Counted from the stretch's first letter, positions 1-8,854 are shown. The stretch is DNA of 64,000 bases from an uncultured Clostridia bacterium (GCA_947584375.1 CANPWL010000001.1:124001-188000); one strand, 5' to 3'. Notes: generated by a model not told the origin, from the letters alone. A program made the numbers and translations.

Positions 1-124
1 TTACAAAACTTGCAGTCTGAGTTTCTCTTTCTGAGGAATCTTTTTCATCATCGCCGCATCCGACAAAGCTAAAACACATTGTAAGCATAAGTATAGCAGT
101 TAAAATAATTTTAATTCGTTTCAA
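1..124 (-). CDS. Lipoprotein N-terminus, cut by window edge
   Basis: The reading frame opens at a TTG at 122-124, preceded by a GGAGAT ribosome binding site, and stays open to the left edge. The first residues are a basic start (KRIK), a hydrophobic stretch, and a lipobox-like FVGC followed by an acidic DDEKDSSER segment, which is a typical Gram-positive lipoprotein leader. It lies 86 bp downstream of the permease gene that ends at 211 on the same strand, so it may belong to that transcription unit. The mature domain is outside the window and its function cannot be judged. Confidence 0.6.
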   Translation of the reverse strand, partial: MKRIKIILTAILMLTMCFSFVGCGDDEKDSSERETQTASFV

Positions 125-210
125 AATAACATCTCCTATTTTCAAATAAATTATAATAACTTATTTTACAATTGTAATTTAAAATTGTCAAGCCTACGGC
201 TTTATATTCA

Positions 211-1422
211 CTATTCATTAGAAGAAAGATTATCGTTTAATGTTCCCTTACTCATCAGCGATACCGGCATGATCATAGAGCAGACAATCTGAATTATAAA
301 CGCAGCAGCACATGCAAAAATCCCGATAATACTTGTTTTAATTACTGTTCCCACGAGCAGACCTGATAAACTACCGATATTCATTACTACTATTGAAATA
401 ACAACTGCCATTGCCGCAGTAAGTATACTATTGACAAGACAAACTCCCAAGCACTGTGCTCTGTTTGAACCGCATACATAAAAAATAGAATATGTACGCA
501 GTCCGCCTTTGACATTCAGCGCTGAAATTGAAACTGTGCTTACTATTACAAGCAATACTATACAGATAAGAAGAGGCAGAAGCTTTATAATCTGTTCATA
601 TACATAAAGCTTTGATGCTGATTTGAATTTGTCTAATGTAATATATCCTATTGAATTAAATTTTTTGTTTATATTTTTTATCTGTTCATCAGACAAACCG
701 TTCTTATATCTAATAATCTGCTTGTTTTGGTTTATAGTGTATTCTATACCGTTTCTGCTTAACTGGCTCTGGCTGAGAAGTAAAAGGGGCTTTGACGAGT
801 CATCATAATTGCAATATAGATTTCTGTAATCGTCATTCTCCGTTAAATAGGTGTCAGCTCCGAATACCTGTGCTTTTTCATCCAGAATACCTATTATTTT
901 TACATTGCAGTTTTTTTCAATCGGATGTGTAAAAGTAGGATCGCTTTTTTGGTCATATGTAACACTGGTAATTTTAATAGTGTCATTTAATGCTATACCG
1001 CTTCCGTAATTTGCTATCCCGTAAACCGTATCGCCGGACAAATCATATTGGCTAAACCACTTGCCTGTTTTAAGCTCAGGAGCATACATATTAATTATTT
1101 CATCTGTGTATGATATGAATTTTCCGTCGTCATAACCGGATGAAAAAGAAGCATTAGGCGTATAGGAACAAAGGACTGACTCTACCTCAGGATATTCTTT
1201 CTTCATATCATTTTCGTTTACTATATTGTTATTAATTGACAATCCTATTGAATAAACTCCGTCACCCTCCAGATAATCCTTGACCGGCATATAAAGCTTG
1301 ATCCTTGACTGCACGCTTGATACAATTGAAAGCAAAATCAAAAAAACTACCGCTAGCTGAAGAGCTGTAAATATGTTTGTATAAATTCTTCTGAAAAATT
1401 CTTTTATTCCAAGCCTAAGCAT
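211..1422 (-). CDS. FtsX/MacB-type ABC transporter permease
   Basis: This 403-residue membrane protein has one N-terminal transmembrane segment (about residues 15-38), a long outward-facing domain (about 40-275), and three C-terminal transmembrane segments (about 280-390), the topology of FtsX/MacB-type permeases. Such proteins usually transmit ATP hydrolysis to extracytoplasmic processes such as peptide or lipoprotein handling rather than carrying solutes through a pore. The start is preceded by a GGGGGAT site and overlaps the stop of the upstream permease (TAATG), indicating translational coupling. No ATPase partner is visible next to it; one may lie beyond the left edge. The substrate is unknown. 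Confidence 0.75.
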   Translation of the reverse strand: MLRLGIKEFFRRIYTNIFTALQLAVVFLILLSIVSSVQSRIKLYMPVKDYLEGDGVYSIGLSINNNIVNENDMKKEYPEVESVLCSYTPNASFSSGYDDGKFISYTDEIINMYAPELKTGKWFSQYDLSGDTVYGIANYGSGIALNDTIKITSVTYDQKSDPTFTHPIEKNCNVKIIGILDEKAQVFGADTYLTENDDYRNLYCNYDDSSKPLLLLSQSQLSRNGIEYTINQNKQIIRYKNGLSDEQIKNINKKFNSIGYITLDKFKSASKLYVYEQIIKLLPLLICIVLLVIVSTVSISALNVKGGLRTYSIFYVCGSNRAQCLGVCLVNSILTAAMAVVISIVVMNIGSLSGLLVGTVIKTSIIGIFACAAAFIIQIVCSMIMPVSLMSKGTLNDNLSSNE

Positions 1423-2675
1423 TACTTATCCCCCGTTTTTTTCAGCATATCAACAGGCTGTTTCTCAACCTGAAGTGAAAATATTATATTTATTGCCGCA
1501 AGCAGTATTACAATAAATATTGCAAATAAATACAAATATGTATTCAGAGAATATACCTCTTGTATTTTTGGAAATGCAAACGTCAGCTTAGGCATAATTA
1601 TATAATGATACAATGCCGAACATATCACAAATATTATTATCGATATTCCTGCAACCTCTGCTAAATACATTATACGCACCCTTATTCTGGTACATCCCGA
1701 CAGCCTTAAAATTGCCAGCGTTTTTCTGCGTGTGTGCATAATATATCTAAACAAAATCGCCAGGTTTATTGCAGCCAGTACTGACAACGCTATTGAAATC
1801 AGCATAATAGACGCATAAAATGTCTGCTCGGTAGTGTCTACCGTTTCAAAATCAGGAAAGTTTACCTTATCTCCGTATACATCTTCAAATGCAGCTTTTA
1901 TTTTTCTATATGTATCGGTAGTGATCGGCTTGTCAGTAAGTAATTCTACACTATCAAATGTCAATTCATCAGGTAAAAGCTTAAATGGAACAATATATTG
2001 ACCTAAACTATCATCAGAAGCAACACCTATTACATCCAATTGCATACCCATAAACTCTACTTTTTTTCCTATTAAACTTGTATCACTGCCAGAAGGCAAA
2101 TAAATAACCGGTTTACCTTCAAGCTCTTCTTGTTGTGTTAAATATCTGCCATCTAAAATCCTAGTGCTTTTTGCAAATGACGAATACAAACCATACTGAT
2201 GAGCCGAAGCGTCATATTCAAGCCTGCTAATCAAATAATTTCCTACTTCATCCATATCTTCATTTAAATTAGTTATAGTAATATTGTTATTTGTTTCCGT
2301 ATTAAAAGAATATATATCCTCAAAATTATAAGTAATACCAAATCCAGTAAATGAACTTTTAGTTTTATCATCAAGCAATTCCAATACCTGTCTGAACTCT
2401 CCCAGCGTACTTTTGCCATCTCCAAAATATTCAGTAACATATTCTTGTGATTCAGTATCAGTTATATTGCCAAATGAAATGCTTGGTTCATAGTCACTTA
2501 AATGCCACTTTGCAATATCCGAAACTAATTTAGAAGCATAATCCTGATAAACCCCATGAGAAAAAACTATTACTAATACAGATACTATATTGCATAATAT
2601 AAACAATGCGAAAATCATGGGGGATTTTCGCATTGAAACAAATATGTTTTTTAAAATATACTTTATTGTACGCAT
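1422..2675 (-). CDS. FtsX/MacB-type ABC transporter permease
   Basis: This 417-residue protein has the same plan as its downstream neighbour: one N-terminal transmembrane helix (about 18-42), an extracytoplasmic domain of roughly 240 residues, and three C-terminal helices (about 285-405) with an FtsX-like RRKTLAILRLSG loop after the second helix. The two permeases probably form a heterodimer. The start lies 4 bp after the stop of the 151-residue gene upstream, so the three genes look like one operon. The missing piece is an ATP-binding subunit. Confidence 0.75.
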   Translation of the reverse strand: MRTIKYILKNIFVSMRKSPMIFALFILCNIVSVLVIVFSHGVYQDYASKLVSDIAKWHLSDYEPSISFGNITDTESQEYVTEYFGDGKSTLGEFRQVLELLDDKTKSSFTGFGITYNFEDIYSFNTETNNNITITNLNEDMDEVGNYLISRLEYDASAHQYGLYSSFAKSTRILDGRYLTQQEELEGKPVIYLPSGSDTSLIGKKVEFMGMQLDVIGVASDDSLGQYIVPFKLLPDELTFDSVELLTDKPITTDTYRKIKAAFEDVYGDKVNFPDFETVDTTEQTFYASIMLISIALSVLAAINLAILFRYIMHTRRKTLAILRLSGCTRIRVRIMYLAEVAGISIIIFVICSALYHYIIMPKLTFAFPKIQEVYSLNTYLYLFAIFIVILLAAINIIFSLQVEKQPVDMLKKTGDK

Positions 2676-2679
2676 TATG

Positions 2680-3135
2680 TCACTTCTTTTGAGTAATTTT
2701 ATAAGTCAAACTGTCAATAACATAACCATTTGATGCAGATGGTTTTAATCCCGAACCATGAACATAATAAATCTTAGTATCTTTCATTGAACGTGCCATA
2801 GCAATATTGGCATATACTTGTTTGCCTTCATTTGAGTCATCTTTGCTCGAAACATATGTATCTTTATATACTTTATATTTTATTACCGATGCCTCAACAT
2901 ATCTTGAATAAGCTGTTGGATTAGTAGTCTTTGTTCTAACATTTTCATTTGAACCTTTAAACATCCATTTCATCTCATTCCCTGTTCCTGTATACTCATA
3001 CGTTTTATTGTACTTGTTTACAGTTTTTTGTAAGCCATAGCCGTTGTTGACAACAAAAGAAATGACATAATCGCCGCTAAAGTAAGTGTAACATCCTTTT
3101 TTAATACTGTAATTAATTTCTCCCAGCTTTTTCAA
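2680..3135 (-). CDS. Hypothetical protein, probably N-terminally truncated
   Basis: The 151-residue frame is rich in Lys, Tyr, Asn and Ser, resembling an extracytoplasmic domain, but it has no signal peptide. It begins at a TTG placed directly after an in-frame TAG stop, with no convincing ribosome binding site, so the original N-terminus seems to be lost or the start lies further inside. It is 4 bp upstream of the permease pair, which suggests it was the secreted partner or substrate of that transporter. I do not recognise the family. A lactococcin-972-like bacteriocin arrangement was considered, but no sequence match was seen. Confidence 0.45.
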   Translation of the reverse strand: MKKLGEINYSIKKGCYTYFSGDYVISFVVNNGYGLQKTVNKYNKTYEYTGTGNEMKWMFKGSNENVRTKTTNPTAYSRYVEASVIKYKVYKDTYVSSKDDSNEGKQVYANIAMARSMKDTKIYYVHGSGLKPSASNGYVIDSLTYKITQKK

Positions 3136-3373
3136 CTAAATTTTACTAAGTTTTATAGACAATTTGACTGTTCGTGAACTAAATAACCATCCCAAAATAA
3201 ACGCTCACGAGATTTATTTCAGGATTACATAAACTCTCTCTATATCACCTTTACCCTTTCTATGTTTTAAACACAATATCCTATGAATTATTTTACTACT
3301 ATTAGTTATTTTTGTCAATATTATTTTTAAATTTTGTTAATTTCATACAAAATAGAGAAATAATATTTGTAGA
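3136..3373. other. Intergenic, no gene seen
   Basis: This stretch separates the ABC-2 permease gene, which ends at 3374, from the truncated 151-residue gene that starts at 3135. Both are read leftward. It is AT-rich and holds no convincing open frame, strong hairpin or promoter. It could contain the decayed N-terminal part of the neighbouring gene, but I could not reconstruct a signal peptide in any frame. Confidence 0.4.
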
Positions 3374-4270
3374 CTATTTACGCTTTATATTAAGCAAATT
3401 AATAAAAATATATATAAATAATAAAGCAATAACCGTTCCTGCAAGGACAACATACATAGTATCCAGACTTACCTTATCATCAAAAAAATACAGATTGCAG
3501 TCGATAGAATCTTTAATGCTTTCAACAATCTTATCCGGAAAGTGCTGTGCATTCATTTCATTAAACACACCTCTCATGGCATGATTACGAATCAAAGAGG
3601 TACCATAAGTTCCGGGCAGGAAAGACAATACCTTTTGCAGACCGCTGCCAAACTGAGAAATCGGCATATAAGCACCGCAGATAAATCCATAACCTGCACT
3701 TATGATAGTTCCCACAGCAGACATCTGCCCCTGAGAAGTTAAAAAGAAATTAATTATAGAAGACAGTGCAGTACCAAACATCACAAGAAGAAAAACATCT
3801 AAGATAATCAGCATAATATCTGCCGCCGACATATACCAACCGACATTCGCAAGGTAAATAAATGATACTGCTGCTGCGATCAAGCAAATAATCAAAGTAG
3901 TCAATGCAGTTGAAATATAGTAGCCAAAAGCCAAGGTGATTTTTTTAACAGGTGTAATAGTCAAATCATTTCTTGCCCCTGTGACCTTATCCTGAACCAT
4001 TAGCATATTAGAACAAAACGCAACAGTTATACAACAAACTGCCAAAAGTGACGAAAAAAGCTGACCGCCCACACAACCGTTTATAAGCTTATCTGATACG
4101 TTAAAATTCTTAGGCAAAGCCATAGAAAAAGTATCACGAAAAACATTGCTCAAGAAAGTAACATAAAGCACAAGCAATATTATCGGCGTTATCAAAGAAG
4201 TGAAAAACATTCCTTTATCCTTAAAAAACAGTTTAGTGTTTCTCCGAACCAACATAATAAGCGAACTCAT
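3374..4270 (-). CDS. ABC-2 type multidrug efflux permease
   Basis: This 298-residue protein has about six hydrophobic segments and the N-terminal pattern of ABC-2 permeases (cytoplasmic start, RRNTKLFFKD, then a first helix around 22-42). It is the membrane half of a drug or lipid exporter whose ATPase is the adjoining upstream gene: its ATG follows the ATPase stop with no gap. Together with the TetR regulator upstream this is a self-regulated three-gene efflux operon, the usual arrangement for DrrAB-like exporters. The substrate cannot be read from sequence. Confidence 0.85.
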   Translation of the reverse strand: MSSLIMLVRRNTKLFFKDKGMFFTSLITPIILLVLYVTFLSNVFRDTFSMALPKNFNVSDKLINGCVGGQLFSSLLAVCCITVAFCSNMLMVQDKVTGARNDLTITPVKKITLAFGYYISTALTTLIICLIAAAVSFIYLANVGWYMSAADIMLIILDVFLLVMFGTALSSIINFFLTSQGQMSAVGTIISAGYGFICGAYMPISQFGSGLQKVLSFLPGTYGTSLIRNHAMRGVFNEMNAQHFPDKIVESIKDSIDCNLYFFDDKVSLDTMYVVLAGTVIALLFIYIFINLLNIKRK

Positions 4271-5197
4271 TTATATTCCCCCTTTTGAAGCGTTTTCTGC
4301 TTCTGTTAGTTTTTTACCTGTTACCGCAAGAAACACATCATCCATTTTCCCCTTTAAAATCTCATAGTCTTTGAACACTTCAGGATACTTGACTATCAAT
4401 TCGGTTGCTGCCTCTGTATTAGGCACAGCTATACGAAAACCGTCACGAATCGTTTCATATTTCATACCCAGCATATCCGCCTGCTCTTTTGTTGAATTAT
4501 AAAGTGTAATAAAATCCCCCGTATATTTATTTTTAAGCTGTAAAGGAGTACCTTCTGCGGCAATTTCTCCGTTATCTAAAATCACAACATAATCTGCGTC
4601 GGCAGCTTCCTCCATATAATGAGTGGTAAGAAACACGGTCATTTGATTTTCTTTTCTAAGCTGAGAAACAACATTCCAAAGCGTTTTTCTAGTCTGTGGG
4701 TCAAGACCTGTGGTGGGCTCGTCAAGAATAAGAATTTTCGGACTGTGAATCAATGCCCTTGCAATATCAATTCTTCTACGCTGACCGCCCGACAGCTTTC
4801 CGACTGTACGTTTGAGCAAGTCCTCAAATTCCAGAAGTTCAGACAGCTCTAATAATTTTTCCTTGAATCTTTTACCTGTTATTCCGTAAAGAGCCGCACG
4901 GCTCTGCAAATTATCCTTTACCGTCAAAGCCTTATCCAACACCGAATTCTGAAACACAACTCCAACTTCGCTTTTTATTATATCAATGTTGCTGTCAAGG
5001 TTATATCCGTCGATAACAACCTTTCCCCTATCCTTTTCAAGCTGCCCACACATTATTGAGATAGTTGTACTCTTGCCTGCACCGTTTAATCCCAAAAATG
5101 CAAACAGTTCGCCCTCTTTAACTTTGAAACTCAAATCATTTACCGCTGTGACGTCTTTAAATTTTTTAGAAAGCCCGATTATTTCAATAGCGTTCAT
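4271..5197 (-). CDS. ABC transporter ATP-binding protein, drug-efflux (DrrA-like)
   Basis: The 308-residue protein carries all nucleotide-binding motifs: Walker A GLNGAGKSTT near residue 37, the Q-loop, the signature LSGGQRRR near 140, Walker B ILILDEPTTGLD near 160, and the H-loop TTHYMEEA. The C-terminal 80 residues match the extension found in DrrA-type ATPases. It energises the permease encoded immediately downstream. Its start ATG overlaps the TetR stop by four bases (ATGA), so regulator and pump are translationally coupled. An AGGAGG site precedes the start. Confidence 0.9.
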   Translation of the reverse strand: MNAIEIIGLSKKFKDVTAVNDLSFKVKEGELFAFLGLNGAGKSTTISIMCGQLEKDRGKVVIDGYNLDSNIDIIKSEVGVVFQNSVLDKALTVKDNLQSRAALYGITGKRFKEKLLELSELLEFEDLLKRTVGKLSGGQRRRIDIARALIHSPKILILDEPTTGLDPQTRKTLWNVVSQLRKENQMTVFLTTHYMEEAADADYVVILDNGEIAAEGTPLQLKNKYTGDFITLYNSTKEQADMLGMKYETIRDGFRIAVPNTEAATELIVKYPEVFKDYEILKGKMDDVFLAVTGKKLTEAENASKGGI

Positions 5198-5766
5198 TTA
5201 TGCGTCCTCCTGTTCTGATATGTTATTTTCAATCCTTGATATATATCTGTTAGCATTTGACTTATAGTTTCAGTATCCCAATCTAAAAATGAAGTTACAA
5301 TCATTACCGCTATTCCGTGAACGTATATCCACATCTCTGTATGAAAAAGATAAGCCTCGTCCTTGCTTATCCCTATGCTTTGAGATACAAGATCAATTAT
5401 ATCTGCAAACTCCTCTTTATTAATTTGCATTTTTTCCTTTGAACGATCACGCATAAAAAGAAGTTTAAACAATTCCCTCTCCTCTTTTGCAAAGCGGATA
5501 TAGTACATTCCTATTGCTTTATAAGCAGGATAATCAGCGTCTTTTACTGCACGTTTATTGTACTCCTGATGAATCGCACCTGCATATTCTATAACATCTG
5601 CTTTCAACTTTTCCATAGTGGAATAATTACTGTAAATCGGCTGGGTGGAACAACCCAGTTTATCTGCTATAGACCTTGCATTCAATCCTTCTGCTCCGTA
5701 CTTCCGTATAATATCAACAGACGCCGAAACAATATCCTCTTTAGTAACCCTGACCTTAGGCGGCAT
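5194..5766 (-). CDS. TetR/AcrR family repressor of the ABC efflux operon
   Basis: The 190-residue protein has an N-terminal TetR DNA-binding domain (about residues 8-55, with the helix-turn-helix around LNARSIADKLGCSTQPIYSNY) followed by a ligand-binding helical domain. It is the first gene of the operon with the DrrA-like ATPase and ABC-2 permease, so it most likely represses its own operon and is released by the exported compound. Two palindromes immediately upstream fit as its operators. The start has an AAAGGAG site seven bases away. Confidence 0.88.
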   Translation of the reverse strand: MPPKVRVTKEDIVSASVDIIRKYGAEGLNARSIADKLGCSTQPIYSNYSTMEKLKADVIEYAGAIHQEYNKRAVKDADYPAYKAIGMYYIRFAKEERELFKLLFMRDRSKEKMQINKEEFADIIDLVSQSIGISKDEAYLFHTEMWIYVHGIAVMIVTSFLDWDTETISQMLTDIYQGLKITYQNRRTHK

Positions 5767-5780
5767 TTTATCACTCCTTT

Positions 5781-5825
5781 ATATAACATCTGTTATATAT
5801 CAATTGTTATATTACACTATAACAA
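5781..5825 (-). promoter_or_regulatory. Two palindromic operators upstream of tetR
   Basis: Two inverted repeats lie side by side: ATATAACA-TC-TGTTATAT at 5781-5798 and TTGTTATA-6 nt-TATAACAA at 5804-5825. Both share the half-site TGTTATA/TATAACA. They sit directly upstream of the tetR ribosome binding site, where a TetR dimer would block transcription. Tandem sites suggest cooperative or two-dimer binding. The assignment to this TetR is inferred from position. Confidence 0.7.
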
Positions 5826-5848
5826 AGCTTTTGTCAAGAGAAATTTAT

Positions 5849-5883
5849 AAAAAAAAATTACCGCAGAGAAACTCCCCTGCGGT
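5849..5883 (-). terminator. Rho-independent terminator after the AraC/GyrI gene
   Basis: Read leftward, an ACCGCAG/CTGCGGT stem with a ten-base loop is followed by a run of eight to nine T residues. It ends the gene that stops at 5889 before the tetR promoter. Confidence 0.8.
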
Positions 5884-5888
5884 GTTAA

Positions 5889-6785
5889 TTATGACTTATC
5901 TTTCTCAATCGGGATCAACAATTCAACATAACTGTCGTTTTTGTTTTTGCTGAATAAATGAATAACGGTTATTTCCGGAGCGTCTGAAATAATATAGGGC
6001 GATGTAGCCAACCACTCGTTGATAAGTCTTTTACGCAAATCAAGATGTTCGTTTATGCAGTTCGCTCCACGTTCCGTTTCAACCTGTACATATAAATGTT
6101 CGGGTACTTTTATCACACTTAACAGCTCGGCGTATTTTCCTGCCGTCTTTTCCAGGTGACTGTTAAAATATTCTGGTATAACTGCACCAATAGTAAATGA
6201 ATAACCGCTGTCGTCAATATCCGATATAACGCAGTACTCTGTCTCGCAGTCGTCTGCCATTCCCTGCAATGCGTATCTCACAAATCTTGTGCTTCCGTCT
6301 ACCATATAATCGTGCTGTTGATTGTACCTGTCGCCGGGCTCTCCCTCAAAGCGTTTTTTAAGTCCTGTGATTACCATACTTGGTTTGCTTACAATTTTGT
6401 AATTTAACATATTTCCGCCCTCCAATGAAATTTTTATCGACATTCTGGAAAACGACTTTAAATCAGCGTTTCTTTTCTTTGCCTGCGACGGAGTTATTCC
6501 ATGAAAGCGAACAAACGCTTTAGTAAAGCTGTCAGGACTTTCATAACCATATTTGATTGCTGTATCTATGACCTTTGCCCCTCCGCTTATCTCTGCTCCT
6601 GCAAGTGTAAGCCTTCGATATCTGATGTATTCTCCGACCGTATAGCCGCATAAAATACCAAACATCCTTTGAAAGTGGTAAGGCGATGAAAAACTCCTAT
6701 TTGCAATATCATTTATATTCAGCTTTTCTGTTATGTTGTCCTCAATATAGTCTATTGCACTTTTTATACCTGTTATCCAGTCCAT
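5889..6785 (-). CDS. AraC-type regulator with GyrI-like effector domain
   Basis: The 298-residue protein has a double helix-turn-helix AraC domain at residues 1-110 (YHFQRMFGILCGYTVGEYIR and the second helix near SPDSFTKAFVRFHGITPSQAKK) followed by a GyrI/Rob/BmrR-like ligand-binding domain (about 130-298). This architecture is typical of regulators that sense hydrophobic drugs or metabolites. A GGGAGG site supports the start. It is monocistronic with its own terminator, and its target is not visible. A role beside the efflux operon is plausible but unproven. Confidence 0.85.
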   Translation of the reverse strand: MDWITGIKSAIDYIEDNITEKLNINDIANRSFSSPYHFQRMFGILCGYTVGEYIRYRRLTLAGAEISGGAKVIDTAIKYGYESPDSFTKAFVRFHGITPSQAKKRNADLKSFSRMSIKISLEGGNMLNYKIVSKPSMVITGLKKRFEGEPGDRYNQQHDYMVDGSTRFVRYALQGMADDCETEYCVISDIDDSGYSFTIGAVIPEYFNSHLEKTAGKYAELLSVIKVPEHLYVQVETERGANCINEHLDLRKRLINEWLATSPYIISDAPEITVIHLFSKNKNDSYVELLIPIEKDKS

Positions 6786-7086
6786 TATTTTTTCCTCCCG
6801 TCTGACAATATAATATCACCGACAATAAAAGCTTACCCGATTATGTGTGCTTTTAGGTATCTGAATAATTTGAACTATTTAATTATATAACATATTTTAT
6901 CTAACAAAACAGTTAGGGGCAAGGAATGGATATTCCTTGCCCTATTAATATAAAAAATTCCTGCTTTGAAACACTCAAAGAAAGTATGCTGCGTTGCTGT
7001 GTTTCATAACGGCATCAGCTTAATGTTGGATATTTCATAACGCTAATTTGGGCTTTGTGGCACGAGCAATATTTAGCTTTAAATTC
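6786..7086. other. Intergenic with one long hairpin
   Basis: No gene is seen here. A stem of 11 bp (GGGCAAGGAAT, four-base loop) at 6917-6942 could serve as a weak terminator for the MerR gene that ends at 7087, although its T-tract is poor. The 10-base string tttcataacg occurs twice within 50 bp around 7002-7042. AT-rich DNA at 6850-6900 probably holds the promoter of the AraC-type gene. Confidence 0.4.
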
Positions 7087-8175
7087 TTACTTTCTCACCA
7101 TAACATAATAACTGCTCTCCCTACCACCGAAACGGTAATCACCGCTTTTCCATTCAATGATGAGATATTCCTTACCGCTAAACTTCTTTATCTCATAGGC
7201 ACATGCATTGCTGTTCCACTTACGCAGCCAGTAGCCTTTTGTCCATGTATGCTTGTCATCGCCGCTTATCACCTCGTCACCATAAATCGCAGTAACATGA
7301 CCGCCTTCCATAAATTTTATCTCTTTGAAATATGGCTCGTCGATGTAATTCCAAGCTCCCTTCGGCGGATTTTTAAATGGCACAAAGTCTTTCTTTGTAA
7401 GCTCTATCGGGTCAAAGTAGCAGAACGCCTTCCAACTGCCAAGCACCCTGTCATCTGGGATAAAAGGCTTGTTTATGTCGTCCTTTTTGGATATCTGTTC
7501 TTTTGTGTAATGAACGCTGTCCAGTTTGCGAAGAGCTATTGCCGTGATCTCACCCGTTTCGGGATAGTCCTGTGACTTGAAATCTACTATCATATACAAA
7601 TCGTCACCACGCTTCTCAAGACGGTAGTCGTTCGCAAAACGGCTCTCACCGTCATCAAAAAACAGTTTACCCTTAGTCCAGCCAAAGCACCAGTAATACT
7701 CGCCGTTCGGCAGGAAATAAAGATGCCTGTTACCGTCACCCAGAAGAAGGGTCGGGTAATTATCACTGTTACCATCTTCACCTAACACCAGCCATTTGCC
7801 GATGACCTGCTCATCGTTCTCAAACGACATATCCACATCTTCTATAAGCGGCTTATATTTCTGTTCCATAACAATACCTCCATTTTGTATCAAAATTTCG
7901 AGATCACGCAGCTGCCGTTCAAGCACTGCCTTGCGTTCGGAAAATATGTCCTTAGTATGCTCATTTGAGTACAGCATAGTGCGTATCTCCGCTAAAGTAA
8001 ATCCGACCGATTTAAGCTCAGAAATTCGTTCAAACACGGCTATCTGCGACTTGTCATAATAGCGGTATTCGGTAAAGCGGTCAATGTACAGCGGCTTGAG
8101 AAGTCCTATTTTGTCGTAATGCCGTAAAACAGAAATATTCGTTTTACAGGCTTTGGCAAAGTCTCCTATTTTCAT
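7087..8175 (-). CDS. MerR-family regulator with two C-terminal lipocalin-like repeats
   Basis: Residues 1-70 form a MerR winged helix (MKIGDFAKACKTNISVLRHYDKIGLLKP), followed by a dimerising coiled coil to about 110. The remaining 250 residues are unusual: two tandem units of about 120 residues, each starting with a V-[IL]-G-[KS]-W signature (VIGKWLVL, VLGSWKAF) and ending in an EYLIIEWKSGDY-like strand. They look like beta-rich lipocalin-type binding domains known from other clostridial sensors. I chose the second ATG because GGGAG sits eight bases before it. The likely role is sensing a small molecule at its own promoter. Confidence 0.75.
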   Translation of the reverse strand: MKIGDFAKACKTNISVLRHYDKIGLLKPLYIDRFTEYRYYDKSQIAVFERISELKSVGFTLAEIRTMLYSNEHTKDIFSERKAVLERQLRDLEILIQNGGIVMEQKYKPLIEDVDMSFENDEQVIGKWLVLGEDGNSDNYPTLLLGDGNRHLYFLPNGEYYWCFGWTKGKLFFDDGESRFANDYRLEKRGDDLYMIVDFKSQDYPETGEITAIALRKLDSVHYTKEQISKKDDINKPFIPDDRVLGSWKAFCYFDPIELTKKDFVPFKNPPKGAWNYIDEPYFKEIKFMEGGHVTAIYGDEVISGDDKHTWTKGYWLRKWNSNACAYEIKKFSGKEYLIIEWKSGDYRFGGRESSYYVMVRK

Positions 8176-8198
8176 GATCTCAACTCCCATTATATCTG

Positions 8199-8248
8199 TA
8201 AGGTACCTTATGTGTATATCATAAACCTGATGTTAAGTTTAGAGTCAA
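8199..8248 (-). promoter_or_regulatory. MerR-type promoter with 19-bp spacer and operator dyad
   Basis: Reading leftward, TTGACT (8243-8248) and TATGAT (8218-8223) are separated by 19 bp, the long spacer typical of MerR-activated promoters. A TAAAC/GTTTA dyad lies inside the spacer. A perfect 12-bp palindrome TAAGGTACCTTA (8199-8210) follows before the start codon and may be a second site. Autoregulation by the MerR gene is inferred. Confidence 0.65.
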
Positions 8249-8441
8249 TATGTATATAAAGATTTTTGCAAAATTTTTTCTGTTTTATTATAATATATAT
8301 CAAAGAAAAAGTTAATCCCCTTGTAAAAAGACAAATACTCTAAAAAACTATTACTTGTATTCCAGTTTTAAAAATTTTGTGTATAATAAAAGCACTCCGT
8401 ATATTACGAAGTACTAATTTTTTGTTTATCAATATAGTTTT

Positions 8442-8666
8442 TTATGCATCTGCAGGTATATTTCCAAGTATCTCTAAGATTTCTTCGCACAATACACCTT
8501 CGTAGTTTGGCTCATAATCAGCATCTAAACAATGTAATGTTAAATAATTTCCTAATTCATCTTCCATAAGAATGAGTTCATCATCTGTCAAATCAGAATC
8601 TAAGTCAATTTGAGGAAGTATTTTATTTATCAGCAATGCTTGATCTTTTTTTAGATTAAGTTTCAT
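8442..8666 (-). CDS. Small acidic hypothetical protein
   Basis: This 74-residue protein begins MKLNLKKDQALLINK and becomes strongly acidic in its middle and C-terminal parts (DLDSDLTDDELILMEDELG). AAGGGG lies eight bases before the ATG, so I prefer this start to the adjacent TTG. No signal peptide, membrane segment or metal motif is present. I do not recognise the family. It stands alone between the MerR gene and tRNA-Ser. Confidence 0.65.
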   Translation of the reverse strand: MKLNLKKDQALLINKILPQIDLDSDLTDDELILMEDELGNYLTLHCLDADYEPNYEGVLCEEILEILGNIPADA

Positions 8667-8854
8667 CAATAAAGCCCCTTTCGCCTAATAAACTCTAAAT
8701 ACACTGCTTTAACTTCATTAAGTATATCACCCTCACTCTTAGAAGTCAACGATTTCATTGAATGTCGTCATAAAATCTATTTTTGTAAGTTATTTTTTTC
8801 TCTTGTTTATAAATAAATCCTATTACGTCGCCTTTTCGTCGCCTTTTTAGTATT

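Noticed and set aside
2680-3135. Lactococcin-972-type bacteriocin gene
   Set aside because: The operon layout is suggestive, but there is no signal peptide and no sequence feature of that family that I can recognise.
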